From the NCBI RefSeq assembly GCF_019793435.1, contig NZ_JAILYH010000031.1, positions 1 to 42,720 on the forward strand: a stretch of 42,720 nucleotides of DNA. The letters are read 5' to 3'. The stretch comes from Rhizobium redzepovicii (GTDB lineage: Bacteria; Pseudomonadota; Alphaproteobacteria; Rhizobiales; Rhizobiaceae). The notes under the pieces are model-generated. The model made no database searches, was not told where the DNA came from, and was given only the letters and a program-made list of their open reading frames with translations. The position numbers were made by a program, and so were the translations under genes. How positions within the stretch are numbered: the first letter of the stretch is position 1; every line of letters starts with the position of its first letter. Shown here one piece after another: positions 1 to 8,494 of the stretch.

Positions 1-481
1 CAGAACACAAACCAGCAATCGCCAATCCGCTTGAGTTTCTTTAGAACGAAAGACTTCGTCGCCAGCAGCGCCGCCGCCCTCGTTCAGTGAGTGGGCTTAT
101 AGAACTAACCCTCCCAAACAGTCAACAGGCCATTTCGAAAAAACTGATTTTTCTTTTATGCAATTGTTTTCAAATGATAATTTTCCAACGACTGGGAAAT
201 GCGGTAGTTTCCCGGATTCCGACCGGCCTGACATGGCTCGAAAAATGAACCTTCTTCGACTTTTCCGGGGAAGAATGCTCTTTCGTCTCCTCGGCGCCCC
301 GACATCATCACAATCTGCTGGTCTTAAGAGACACATGATTCACACAGGCAAATGCAGGCAGACTGCCTTTCCCTGGGCGATTTGACTTCCATGCCCAAAA
401 TATGCACATCTTTCGCCCCAGCCAGGATGGCCGAGAAATGCTTCCAGAGACGTCGAATGTAAGGACGCGGACCCGACTGCC
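1..481. other. 5' edge and upstream region of the M23 peptidase gene
   Basis: I recognise no complete gene here. The first plus frame is open from base 1 to a TGA at 88-90, so it could be the last 29 codons of a gene that begins outside the window, but I do not recognise the peptide and the frame may be chance. The stretch at 120-180 is AT-rich compared with the surroundings and is a plausible place for the promoter of the peptidase gene at 482. I could not fix a -35/-10 pair with confidence. Confidence 0.3.
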
Positions 482-2422
482 ATGATGACGGAGAAAATGA
501 TGATCCGCTCGTTAGGCAACGAGCCTCCGCTTCTGGCCGACGGCAGGCGTGCGCCCGACCGCCGTGAAGTGTCTCTCCGCTGGCTCTCGGGTACGTTCCT
601 CACCGGCATTACATCCTCGGTCCTGATGGGCGTCGCGCTTTTTGCCGCCCTTGACGGCCGCCAGCAACTGGCAATCCCCGCCGAAGCCTATGCAAGTGCT
701 GCGGCAGACGCGCACGAAGATACGACGGTGGTGCGCGGCGGAAGGCTGATCGCGCCTGCCATCGCCGCAAAACCGTCCGACCGGGCCATCATGGAAGTTT
801 CCACAGTCGTCCACGACGGCGAAAAGGAAGTCGTACGCCGCCAGCCCTTCGCGCATGTGAAGATGACGCTGGCCGCCAACCACGTGGCGACCGAGGACTA
901 TCCCGACTTCGATCCCCTGGCGATCTTTTCCGCCGACGAACCGCAGCCCGCCCCGCAAAGCCGCACCGGCGCGATTTACGGCTCCGATGTCGAATCCGAA
1001 GTCAGCCTGAAAACCGTTTCCTTCCCGACCGGCAAGACGAGCATGAAGATGGCGTCCGGCCTGTCGCTCGAGGAGGTCGAAGAGAATGTGCGCTCCAATG
1101 GCTCGGTGCTGACGGACGGCAACACCCAGCTTGCGGCCCTCTATTACGTCGATCCGCGCCGTTTCTCCAACGAGGATGCCGATGTCGATCTGACCGCCGG
1201 TCTCTCCGCCCGTGTGCTCGAACAGAACATGACCGTCTCCGCATCGGAATCGATCACGCCGCAGACCGAGGAATTCGCCGACGACATCCTGCCGGTCCGC
1301 GCCGACACGCCGATCGCCAAGGCGCTGACGGATTCAGGCTATCCGCAGCAATATGCCGACGGCATTGCCGGTTTTATCTCGCAACAACTGGGTTCCACCG
1401 ATCTCGACAAGGGCGACGTGCTGCGTATCGGCATCATTCAGAAGGGCGAACAGGCAAAGATCATCCGGGCCAGTGTCTATCGCGGCACCCGCCATCTCGT
1501 TACCGTCGCCGTCGACGACAAGGGCAGATACGTGCCCGGCAGCGAACCGCCGATGCTGGATGCCATCGCCACCGCCTTCGATGACAATTCCTTCGCGCCG
1601 CCGCCGGGCCAGAACCTGCCGCGCGTCTATGACGGCATCTATCGCGCTGCCCTTTCCTACGGCATGACCAAGGATATGACGGCGCTGATTATCAAGCTGC
1701 TTGCCAGCAATGTCGATTTCCAGGCGCAGTTGAGGCCTACCGACAGTCTCGAAGCCTTCTTCTCCGTCGCCGACAGCGCCGGCCAGGCGACCGAGGATTC
1801 CGAGCTGCTCTACGTTAACGCCCGTTTCGGCGATACGCAGACACGCTTCTACCGCTTCCAGGATCCGGAGGACGGCACGGTCGATTATTTCGACGAGAAC
1901 GGTAAAAGCATCCGCCAGTTCCTGCTGCGCAACCCGGTCCCGAACGGCATTTTCAAATCCGGCTTCGGCATGCGCCGTCACCCGATCCTCGGTTTCGCCC
2001 GCATGCACACCGGCGTCGATTGGGCGGCACCCCGCGGCACCGCAATCATCGCTGCCGGCAACGGCACTGTGGAAAAAGCCGGCTGGGATTCTGGCGGTTA
2101 CGGCAATCAGACGATTATCCGTCACGCCAACGGCTATGAATCCTCCTACAATCACCAGAGCGCCATCGCCAAGGGCGTTACCCCCGGCGCCAAGATCCGC
2201 CAGGGCCAGGTGATCGGCTGGGTCGGCACGACGGGCGAGTCCACCGGACCGCATCTGCATTACGAGCTGATCGTCAACGGCACCAAGGTCGATCCCCTGC
2301 GCATCCGCCTGCCGGGCGGCAAATCGCTGCAAGGTGAGGCGCTGGCGAAATTCGAGGACGAGCGCAAGCGTATCGATACGCTGCTGAACAACCAGACGTC
2401 CGACCAGGTGGCGAGCAAATAA
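482..2422 (+). CDS. M23 family (LytM-type) metallopeptidase, membrane-anchored
   Basis: Predicted periplasmic peptidoglycan endopeptidase or divisome/elongasome regulator of the LytM class, 646 aa. A single hydrophobic segment at about residues 35-57 follows a basic, Arg-rich cytosolic tail, so the bulk of the protein is periplasmic. The long middle region (about 60-480) has no motif I can name. The M23 domain lies at about 490-625 and has the zinc ligands: HxxxD (H509, D513) and HxH (H591, H593). Because the motifs are intact the domain should be catalytic, unlike the degenerate EnvC/NlpD type. Several starts are possible: ATG at 482, 485, 497 and 500. A GGAG at 490-493 would best serve ATG 500 (MIRSLGNEP). 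The gene stands alone on + and faces clpB across a repeat copy and the clpB terminator. Confidence 0.9.
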   Translation: MMTEKMMIRSLGNEPPLLADGRRAPDRREVSLRWLSGTFLTGITSSVLMGVALFAALDGRQQLAIPAEAYASAAADAHEDTTVVRGGRLIAPAIAAKPSDRAIMEVSTVVHDGEKEVVRRQPFAHVKMTLAANHVATEDYPDFDPLAIFSADEPQPAPQSRTGAIYGSDVESEVSLKTVSFPTGKTSMKMASGLSLEEVEENVRSNGSVLTDGNTQLAALYYVDPRRFSNEDADVDLTAGLSARVLEQNMTVSASESITPQTEEFADDILPVRADTPIAKALTDSGYPQQYADGIAGFISQQLGSTDLDKGDVLRIGIIQKGEQAKIIRASVYRGTRHLVTVAVDDKGRYVPGSEPPMLDAIATAFDDNSFAPPPGQNLPRVYDGIYRAALSYGMTKDMTALIIKLLASNVDFQAQLRPTDSLEAFFSVADSAGQATEDSELLYVNARFGDTQTRFYRFQDPEDGTVDYFDENGKSIRQFLLRNPVPNGIFKSGFGMRRHPILGFARMHTGVDWAAPRGTAIIAAGNGTVEKAGWDSGGYGNQTIIRHANGYESSYNHQSAIAKGVTPGAKIRQGQVIGWVGTTGESTGPHLHYELIVNGTKVDPLRIRLPGGKSLQGEALAKFEDERKRIDTLLNNQTSDQVASK

Positions 2423-2423
2423 T

Positions 2424-2534
2424 CGCTAAAGCGCGTGGCGATCTTTCAGATTCGCTCCCTACACTTTGGCTCTTTGTTTTTACGCATGACGTTGCCGCAA
2501 AAAGCGCTGCACACTTTTGCGCGACATGCTTTAA
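2424..2534. repeat. RIME-like intergenic palindromic repeat, copy A (two modules)
   Basis: Directly after the peptidase stop. One module is a degenerate inverted repeat at about 2426-2472 (AAAGCGCGT at the left end). A second module at 2484-2529 pairs GCATGaCGttgcCGCAAAA with TTTTGCGcgaCATGC around an AGCGCTGCACAC loop. Related sequences occur at 16.5, 17.3, 31.6 and 35.1 kb. The arrangement of two large palindromes matches what is known of the rhizobial RIME family. The family assignment is from memory, not from a search. Confidence 0.65.
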
Positions 2535-2564
2535 CCCTTGCGTGGTTTCGCACCCGCCAGACAA

Positions 2565-2593
2565 AAATGGCGGCCGAAGCCGCCATTTCTCAT
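2565..2593 (-). terminator. Rho-independent terminator of clpB
   Basis: A perfect 10-bp stem (AAATGGCGGC / GCCGCCATTT) at 2565-2574 and 2579-2588 closes a 4-nt loop. On the minus strand the loop reads TTCG and the stem runs into TTTTTGTC. It lies 23 bp beyond the clpB stop, where a clpB terminator is expected. Confidence 0.85.
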
Positions 2594-2611
2594 TCATCCG
2601 GCAAAATCGGC

Positions 2612-5212
2612 CTATGCCGCTTCGCTCACCGTCTGACCAGTCCTGAACTGCAGCCGGTCGGAACCATTCGTCACCTTCACCGTCGATCCGTCCGGCACCT
2701 GGCCGGACAGGATCTGCTCGGCGAGGGGATCCTGCACGAATTTCTGGATAACCCGCTTCAGCGGCCTTGCGCCGTAGACCGGATCGTAACCCTTGTTCGC
2801 CAGCCAATGGCGGGCGTCCTCGTCGAGGTCGATGACGATCTTGCGCTCGGAGAGCAGCGCCACCAGACGTTTCAGCTGGATATCGACGATCGCGCCCATC
2901 TCCTCGCGCTTCAGGCGGTGGAAGAGGATGATCTCGTCGATGCGATTCAGGAATTCCGGCCGGAAATGCCCGCGCACGACCTCCATCACCTGCTCGCGAA
3001 CCGTATCGCTGTCGTCACCGTCGGCGAGCTGCGTCAGATATTCGGCGCCGAGGTTCGAGGTCATGATGATCATCGTGTTGCGGAAATCGACAGTTCGGCC
3101 CTGCCCATCCGTCAGGCGTCCGTCGTCCAGCACCTGCAGCAGGATGTTGAAGACATCGGGGTGGGCCTTTTCGATCTCGTCGAACAGCACGACCTGATAG
3201 GGCCTGCGGCGCACGGCTTCCGTCAGCGCTCCACCTTCGTCGTAACCGACATAGCCGGGAGGCGCACCGATCAGCCGGGCCACGGAGTGTTTCTCCATGT
3301 ATTCCGACATGTCCATGCGCACCATCGCCGCTTCATCGTCGAAGAGAAAGCGGGCGAGCGCCTTGGTAAGCTCCGTCTTGCCGACGCCGGTCGGGCCGAG
3401 GAATATGAACGAACCGATCGGCCGGTTCGGATCCTGCAGGCCGGCACGCGCACGGCGCACCGCACGCGACACGGCCTGAACCGCATCACCCTGGCCGATC
3501 ACCGATTTCGCCAGTTCGTCTTCCATCCGGAGCAGCTTGTCGCGCTCACCTTCCAGCATCCTGTCGACCGGAATGCCGGTCCAGCGGGAAACGACGTGGG
3601 CGATGTTGTCGGGGATCACCACCTCCTGCACCATCGCGCCGCGTTCGCCATCCTGCTTTTCGGCGTCGACCAGCTGCTTTTCCAGATCGGGAATGACGCC
3701 ATAGGTCAGCTCGCCGGCCCGTTGGAATTCACCCTTGCGCTGGGCGATCGCCAGTTCGTTGCGGGCATCGTCGAGCTGCTTCTTGAGATCGGCGGCAAGG
3801 CCGAGCTTCTGCTTTTCCGCCTGCCAGCGGGCCGTCAGCGCATCGGCCTCCTCTTCGAGGCCGGTCAATTCGGTGTCCAGCCGCTTCAGCCGGTCGGCCG
3901 AGGCGACGTCGGTTTCCTTCTTCAGCGCCTCGCGCTCGATCTTCAGCTGAATGATGCGGCGATCGAGTTCGTCGAGTTCTTCCGGTTTGGAATCCACCTG
4001 CATGCGCAGCCGCGCCGCCGCCTCATCCATCAGGTCGATCGCCTTGTCGGGCAGGAAACGGTCGGTGATATAGCGGTTGGAAAGCGTCGCCGCCGCCACC
4101 AGCGCCGCATCGGCGATGCGCACCTTGTGATGCTGCTCGTATTTTTCCTTGAGGCCGCGCAGAATCGAGATCGTGTCTTCGACCGTCGGCTCGTCGACGA
4201 CGACCGGTTGAAAGCGGCGGGCAAGCGCCGGATCCTTCTCGACATGTTTGCGATATTCATCGAGCGTGGTCGCGCCAACGCAATGCAGCTCGCCGCGGGC
4301 AAGTGCGGGCTTCAGAAGGTTGGAGGCGTCCATCGCCCCATCCGCCTTGCCGGCACCGACCAGCGTGTGCATCTCATCGATGAACAAGATGATCTCACCG
4401 TTCTCAGCCTGAACCTCATTGAGCACGGCCTTCAGCCGCTCCTCGAATTCGCCGCGGTATTTGGCGCCGGCAATCAGCGCGCCCATGTCGAGCGCCATCA
4501 GCTTCTTGTCCTTGAGCGATTCCGGCACGTCACCGTTGACGATGCGCAGCGCCAGTCCCTCGACGATGGCCGTCTTGCCGACACCGGGCTCGCCGATCAG
4601 CACCGGATTGTTCTTGGTGCGGCGCGAAAGCACCTGGATGGTGCGGCGGATTTCGTCGTCGCGGCCAATCACCGGGTCGAGCTTGCCCTCGCGGGCCTCG
4701 GCGGTGAGATCGCGTGCGAACTTCTTCAGTGAATCGAAACCCTGCTCGGCATTGGACGAATCCGCCGTCCTGCCCTTGCGAATGTCGTTGATGACCTGGT
4801 TCAGACCCTGCGCCGTCACGCCTGAATTCTTCAGCGTCGAAAAAGTCGAAGCCGAGGATTCGATTGCCAGCGCTTGCAGCAGGCGCTCGACGGTGACGAA
4901 GCTGTCGCCGGCCTTCTTTGCCGCCTCTTCAGCGGTCGAAAGCACTTTGGCGAGTGGCTGGGCCAGGTAGATGTTGCCGTTGCCGCCGGAAATTTTCGGC
5001 AGCTTGGCCAGCGCCGCGTCATTGGCAAGGCGGGCAGCCTTGGCATCACCGCCGGCGCGATCGATTAGCGAGGCGGCCATGCCCTGATCGTCGTCAAGCA
5101 GGACTTTCAGCACATGTTCGGGCGTAAATTGCTGGTGACCCTGCGCCAGCGCATAAGTCTGCGCCGACTGGATGAAGCCGCGCACCCGTTCGGAATATTT
5201 CTCGATATTCAT
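2612..5212 (-). CDS. clpB: ATP-dependent disaggregase ClpB
   Basis: Hsp100 chaperone that, with DnaK/DnaJ/GrpE, extracts and refolds polypeptides from heat-induced aggregates in the cytosol. It has 866 aa, the usual length. Order: N-terminal Clp repeats (about 1-145), AAA+ domain 1 with Walker A GEPGVGKT (207-214) and Walker B FIDEMH, the long middle coiled coil (about 400-545) rich in Glu, Lys, Arg and Leu, and AAA+ domain 2 with Walker A GPTGVGKT (606-613), the VGYDEGGALTE pore-loop region and the TSNLG sensor-1 segment. The coiled coil separates it from ClpA and ClpC. The ATG at 5212 has a strong GGAGGT just upstream. A possible heat-shock promoter sits about 120 nt upstream and a clean terminator follows the gene. 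It is monocistronic. Confidence 0.98.
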   Translation of the reverse strand: MNIEKYSERVRGFIQSAQTYALAQGHQQFTPEHVLKVLLDDDQGMAASLIDRAGGDAKAARLANDAALAKLPKISGGNGNIYLAQPLAKVLSTAEEAAKKAGDSFVTVERLLQALAIESSASTFSTLKNSGVTAQGLNQVINDIRKGRTADSSNAEQGFDSLKKFARDLTAEAREGKLDPVIGRDDEIRRTIQVLSRRTKNNPVLIGEPGVGKTAIVEGLALRIVNGDVPESLKDKKLMALDMGALIAGAKYRGEFEERLKAVLNEVQAENGEIILFIDEMHTLVGAGKADGAMDASNLLKPALARGELHCVGATTLDEYRKHVEKDPALARRFQPVVVDEPTVEDTISILRGLKEKYEQHHKVRIADAALVAAATLSNRYITDRFLPDKAIDLMDEAAARLRMQVDSKPEELDELDRRIIQLKIEREALKKETDVASADRLKRLDTELTGLEEEADALTARWQAEKQKLGLAADLKKQLDDARNELAIAQRKGEFQRAGELTYGVIPDLEKQLVDAEKQDGERGAMVQEVVIPDNIAHVVSRWTGIPVDRMLEGERDKLLRMEDELAKSVIGQGDAVQAVSRAVRRARAGLQDPNRPIGSFIFLGPTGVGKTELTKALARFLFDDEAAMVRMDMSEYMEKHSVARLIGAPPGYVGYDEGGALTEAVRRRPYQVVLFDEIEKAHPDVFNILLQVLDDGRLTDGQGRTVDFRNTMIIMTSNLGAEYLTQLADGDDSDTVREQVMEVVRGHFRPEFLNRIDEIILFHRLKREEMGAIVDIQLKRLVALLSERKIVIDLDEDARHWLANKGYDPVYGARPLKRVIQKFVQDPLAEQILSGQVPDGSTVKVTNGSDRLQFRTGQTVSEAA

Positions 5213-5331
5213 ATTCTACCTCCATGGATCGCTCTGCCCTGATGAGGCGCAGACCGATGATTGAGATCGACCCCCTGAAAAGGCAGGCCGCGCTTCACCC
5301 ATCTCTGATTTGAGCGAAGCAGTCGAGGAGA

Positions 5332-5360
5332 ATATGGTACCCTGTTCTGCGAGTTTAAAG
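5332..5360 (-). promoter_or_regulatory. Possible RpoH-type heat-shock promoter of clpB
   Basis: Reading the minus strand, CTTTAAA (5360-5354) is followed after 15 nt by ACCATAT (5338-5332). This loosely resembles the sigma-32 pattern CTTGAA-N13-17-CCCCATNT, and clpB genes are typically RpoH targets. The match is imperfect in both boxes, so the call rests partly on context. Confidence 0.3.
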
Positions 5361-5370
5361 AGCCGACAAA

Positions 5371-5405
5371 ACGAAAATCCCCGACACGAGGCCGGGGATT
5401 TTCGT
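5371..5405 (-). terminator. Terminator downstream of the DUF4167 gene
   Basis: A perfect 13-bp inverted repeat (ACGAAAATCCCCG / CGGGGATTTTCGT) at 5371-5383 and 5393-5405 encloses a 9-nt loop. On the minus strand the stem is followed by TTTGTCGG, so it most likely ends the DUF4167 transcript, whose stop is 58 bp upstream. It also insulates clpB. Confidence 0.75.
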
Positions 5406-5462
5406 TGCAATTCTAACAGATGGCATGAACCTCGCGCCTCCCTCGAAGGAGAAGCGAAATCC

Positions 5463-6185
5463 TCATTCCGATGCGGCGTCGGCCAGAACCGGCGCCTCGC
5501 CGGAGGCACCCTCGCCCTCAGCGGCGGCTTCGCCCTCAGCGCCGCGACGCGGGCGACGGGGACGGCTGCCGGTGCTGCGGCGGCGGGGCTGGCGCGGCTG
5601 GCCGGCGGAGCCTTCCTCGTCCATGGCGACCTCGGCCGGAATGCCTTCGATCTCCGGCTGCGGGCCGGTTCCGTCGATCACCTCGGGCTGGGGCGCCGGT
5701 GCAGCCGCCGGTTGCGGCTGTGCCTGCGGCCGATGCTGCTGCCTGTTCTGCGGCGGCTGGACGATAACGACATCGTCGCCGTCATTGTCGTTGTTATCCA
5801 TATCGTCGCCGTCGCGATCCGAACCGTCGCGGTCTGCACCATCGCGATCATACTCGCCGCGATCGTCGCGCTGGAAGCGTTCCTGCATCTGCGCCTGGGC
5901 GCTGGCGATGATACGATTATAATGCTCAGCGTGCTGGAGATAGTTCTCGGCAATCACGCGGTCGCCGGAGCTTTGAGCATCGCGGGCAAGCTGGGCGTAT
6001 TTTTCGGCGATATGCTGGGCAGTCCCGCGAATTTTCACATCGGGGCCGGAGCTGTCATAGGTCCGGGTCAGCGGATTGCCGCCCTTGCGGTTGAAATTGT
6101 TATTATTGTTATTTCCACCGCCGCCGTTGTTATTATTGTTGTTACCACGCCCTCGACCGCGCTTGTTCTGCTGTCCTGGCCTCAT
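5463..6185 (-). CDS. DUF4167 domain protein, low-complexity, RNA-binding-like
   Basis: 240 aa from ATG 6185, which has AGGTGA 8 nt upstream; an upstream in-frame ATG at 6239 lacks that support. The N-terminus is RG-rich (QQNKRGRGRG), then two runs of six Asn separated by four Gly. The conserved DUF4167 core follows at about residues 34-90 (LTRTYDSSGPDVKIRGTA then a helical segment with AENYLQHAEHY). The rest is acidic Asp/Asn/Arg repeats, a Gln/Pro/Ala linker, an Arg/Pro-rich basic patch and an Ala/Glu tail. Most of it looks disordered. The family is common in this order and its function is unknown to me. The RG-rich start and the Arg patch suggest nucleic-acid binding, which is inference. 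It lies downstream of prfA-prmC on the same strand but 343 bp away, with its own terminator. Confidence 0.9.
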   Translation of the reverse strand: MRPGQQNKRGRGRGNNNNNNGGGGNNNNNNFNRKGGNPLTRTYDSSGPDVKIRGTAQHIAEKYAQLARDAQSSGDRVIAENYLQHAEHYNRIIASAQAQMQERFQRDDRGEYDRDGADRDGSDRDGDDMDNNDNDGDDVVIVQPPQNRQQHRPQAQPQPAAAPAPQPEVIDGTGPQPEIEGIPAEVAMDEEGSAGQPRQPRRRSTGSRPRRPRRGAEGEAAAEGEGASGEAPVLADAASE

Positions 6186-6528
6186 AGATCGTTCACCTGA
6201 ATTCTCTGTTTGTGATGGATACATGGCACCAACCGCCATGACCGGAAAACCGGGTCAGGACCTTTGTGCCGCGAGCATACTGCGCCTTTGCGCCGACCTG
6301 CCGCTTGGTTCTCAAGTCAGTTTGACTGATTCACGCGTTGGGTCGTGTTCAACCGTTGAAACTCTCGTTTAAAAGAGCGGACCCCCGAGGCAAACCAAGT
6401 ACCGAACGAATCTCGTTCATTCCTATCTGCCCAACACGTGACCGCAACCTATATTGCTTCCCTGGGAAATCCAAGCCTTTTCTTCGCAATAACAAGAATG
6501 TCCCGCTCAATGCAGCGATTATCGCCTG
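6186..6528. other. 343-bp gap between prmC and the DUF4167 gene
   Basis: No convincing coding sequence. The region should hold the promoter and leader of the minus-strand DUF4167 gene and the end of the prmC transcript. I found no strong hairpin with a T-run after prmC and no recognisable riboswitch. Small open frames here lack ribosome-binding sites and recognisable composition. Confidence 0.4.
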
Positions 6529-7389
6529 TCACGCGAGCGCAAACACGAGCACTCTATCGTTCTGACCATAATCTTTTACGGATTTGAGGCACTTGAAGCC
6601 TTTCGCTTCAAAGATCGCCATCACATCGTTGCGCTGATCGTAGCCGATTTCCAGCCCGACGACCCCACCGGGCCTCATGAACCTTGCCGCATCCTTGGCG
6701 ATGGCGTGGTAGGCGTCAAGCCCATCCGGGCCGCCATCCAGCGCTGCGACCGGATCAAATTTCGTCACTTCGGGAGCGAGATCGTGAATAACATTGGAAG
6801 CAATATAGGGCGGATTTGAGACAATCGCGTGAAACGAACCCTGGATGCTCTCGAACCATCTCGACTGCACGGCCTGAAAACGATCCTGCAACTCGTTTCT
6901 TTCTGCATTCGATCTTGCTGTGCGAAGTGCATCCGCCGATATGTCACTTCCGACACCCGACGCATCGGGACATTCGCTCAAAAGCGCAAGGCATATCGCC
7001 CCGGTCCCGGTTCCCATGTCAAGGATATGGAGATGGCCTTGTGTCTTTGCAAGGTCCTTGAGATAGGCAAGCACCGTATCGACCAGGATTTCCGTATCCG
7101 GCCGGGGTTCCAGCGTTTCCACCGAAAGGACAAGCGGCAGGCCGTAGAATTCCCGCTCGCCGAGAATGCGGTGCACCGGCTCATGGCCGAGCCGCCGCTC
7201 GACCGCCTTGGACATCACCTCCGCCTGCTCAGACGAAAGCCTCTCGGCCGATCGCGTCAAAAGCTCGGTCGGCGATAGTTTCAGAAGGCCCGCGACAAGC
7301 AAGCGCGCATCGGTTGCCGGGTCGGCGATACCCGCCTCGGTGAAGCGGCGGCGTGCTTCGGCGAGCGTATCGGCAACCGTCGAGCTCAT
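6529..7389 (-). CDS. prmC: Peptide chain release factor N5-glutamine methyltransferase
   Basis: Methylates the Gln of the GGQ motif in release factors RF1 and RF2 with S-adenosylmethionine, which raises termination efficiency. It has 286 aa, the normal length (HemK/PrmC family). The N-terminal helical substrate-binding domain (about 1-85) precedes a Rossmann methyltransferase domain with the SAM loop LDMGTGTGAICLAL and the catalytic NPPY at residues 192-195. The start codon overlaps the prfA stop by 4 bp, so the enzyme is translationally coupled to its own substrate. Confidence 0.97.
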   Translation of the reverse strand: MSSTVADTLAEARRRFTEAGIADPATDARLLVAGLLKLSPTELLTRSAERLSSEQAEVMSKAVERRLGHEPVHRILGEREFYGLPLVLSVETLEPRPDTEILVDTVLAYLKDLAKTQGHLHILDMGTGTGAICLALLSECPDASGVGSDISADALRTARSNAERNELQDRFQAVQSRWFESIQGSFHAIVSNPPYIASNVIHDLAPEVTKFDPVAALDGGPDGLDAYHAIAKDAARFMRPGGVVGLEIGYDQRNDVMAIFEAKGFKCLKSVKDYGQNDRVLVFALA

Positions 7390-8465
7390 TGCTGCTCGCC
7401 GAGCTGCGCCAGCTGGCTTGCCTGGTAATCGGCCATCAGCGCATCGACGACCTCCTCGATTTCGCCTTCCATCATCCGATCGAGCTTGTAGAGCGTCAGA
7501 TTGATGCGATGATCGGTTATGCGCCCCTGCGGGAAATTATAGGTGCGAATGCGTTCGGAGCGGTCGCCGGAACCGACCTGGCTCTTGCGGTCGGCCGACC
7601 GCTCGCTGTCGGCCCTCTGCCGCTCGGCATCGTAGAGCCTGGAGCGCAGCACCTGCATCGCCTTGGCGCGGTTCTGGTGCTGCGATTTTTCCGAGCTGGT
7701 GACAACGATGCCGCTCGGCAGATGGGTGATGCGCACCGCCGAGTCCGTCGTATTGACGTGCTGGCCGCCCGCACCCGAAGAGCGCATCGTGTCGATGCGG
7801 ATATCCTCCGGCCGGATCTCGATGTCGATCTCCTCGGCCTCGGGCAGCACCGCAACCGTTGCCGCCGACGTGTGGATGCGCCCGCCTGCCTCGGTCTCAG
7901 GCACGCGCTGCACGCGATGCACGCCGGATTCGAATTTCAGCTTGGCAAAGACCCCGCGGCCGGTGATCGTCGCGATGATTTCCTTGTAACCGCCGGCTTC
8001 GCCCTCGCTTGCCGAGAGCACTTCCACCTTCCAGCCTTTCTCCGCCGAAAAACGCTCATACATGCGGAAGAGATCGCCGGCAAAAAGGGCTGCTTCCGAT
8101 CCGCCCGTGCCGGCGCGGATTTCGAGGATCGCGCTCTTTTCGTCCGCTGCGTCCTTCGGCAGAAGCAGGATCTGCATCTCCTGCTCGAGCGCCTCGATCT
8201 GCTCTTTCACCTCGGGCAGCTCCAGCTCAGCAAGGTCGCGCATCTCGCGGTCGACCGACTTGTCCTCGAGCAGCGTTTCGAGATCGGCAAGCTCGGCATT
8301 CGCCTTCTCATAGGCGCGGATCTTCGTCACGACGGGCTGCAGCTCGGAATATTCGGATGCGAGCTTCACATAGACGTCGGCAGCCGGGCCGGCCGACATG
8401 CGCGCTTCGATCTCGCCAAAACGGCGTTCCAGCTCGCGCATCTTTTCAACGGGAAGCTTCGCCAC
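7386..8465 (-). CDS. prfA: Peptide chain release factor 1
   Basis: Recognises UAA and UAG in the ribosomal A site and triggers peptidyl-tRNA hydrolysis. It has 359 aa. The GGQ catalytic motif is at 233-235, with Gln235 the residue methylated by PrmC. The stop-codon recognition tripeptide of the P-x-T type is present as PET within QRVPETEAGGRIHTSAATV. The N-terminal coiled-coil domain is Glu/Leu-rich. Translation appears to start at GTG 8465, with a good GGAG/AAGG upstream; the next ATG is 8 codons inside. It lies 29 bp after ptsP and overlaps prmC. Confidence 0.97.
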   Translation of the reverse strand: MAKLPVEKMRELERRFGEIEARMSAGPAADVYVKLASEYSELQPVVTKIRAYEKANAELADLETLLEDKSVDREMRDLAELELPEVKEQIEALEQEMQILLLPKDAADEKSAILEIRAGTGGSEAALFAGDLFRMYERFSAEKGWKVEVLSASEGEAGGYKEIIATITGRGVFAKLKFESGVHRVQRVPETEAGGRIHTSAATVAVLPEAEEIDIEIRPEDIRIDTMRSSGAGGQHVNTTDSAVRITHLPSGIVVTSSEKSQHQNRAKAMQVLRSRLYDAERQRADSERSADRKSQVGSGDRSERIRTYNFPQGRITDHRINLTLYKLDRMMEGEIEEVVDALMADYQASQLAQLGEQQ

Positions 8466-8494
8466 CCTTCACTCCGATTCTTCTTAACGTCTGC

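Noticed and set aside
2435..4732. A 765-codon open frame antisense to clpB
   Set aside because: It is the complement of ClpB codons plus the repeat and terminator region. No ribosome-binding site or recognisable domain; ClpB is certain.
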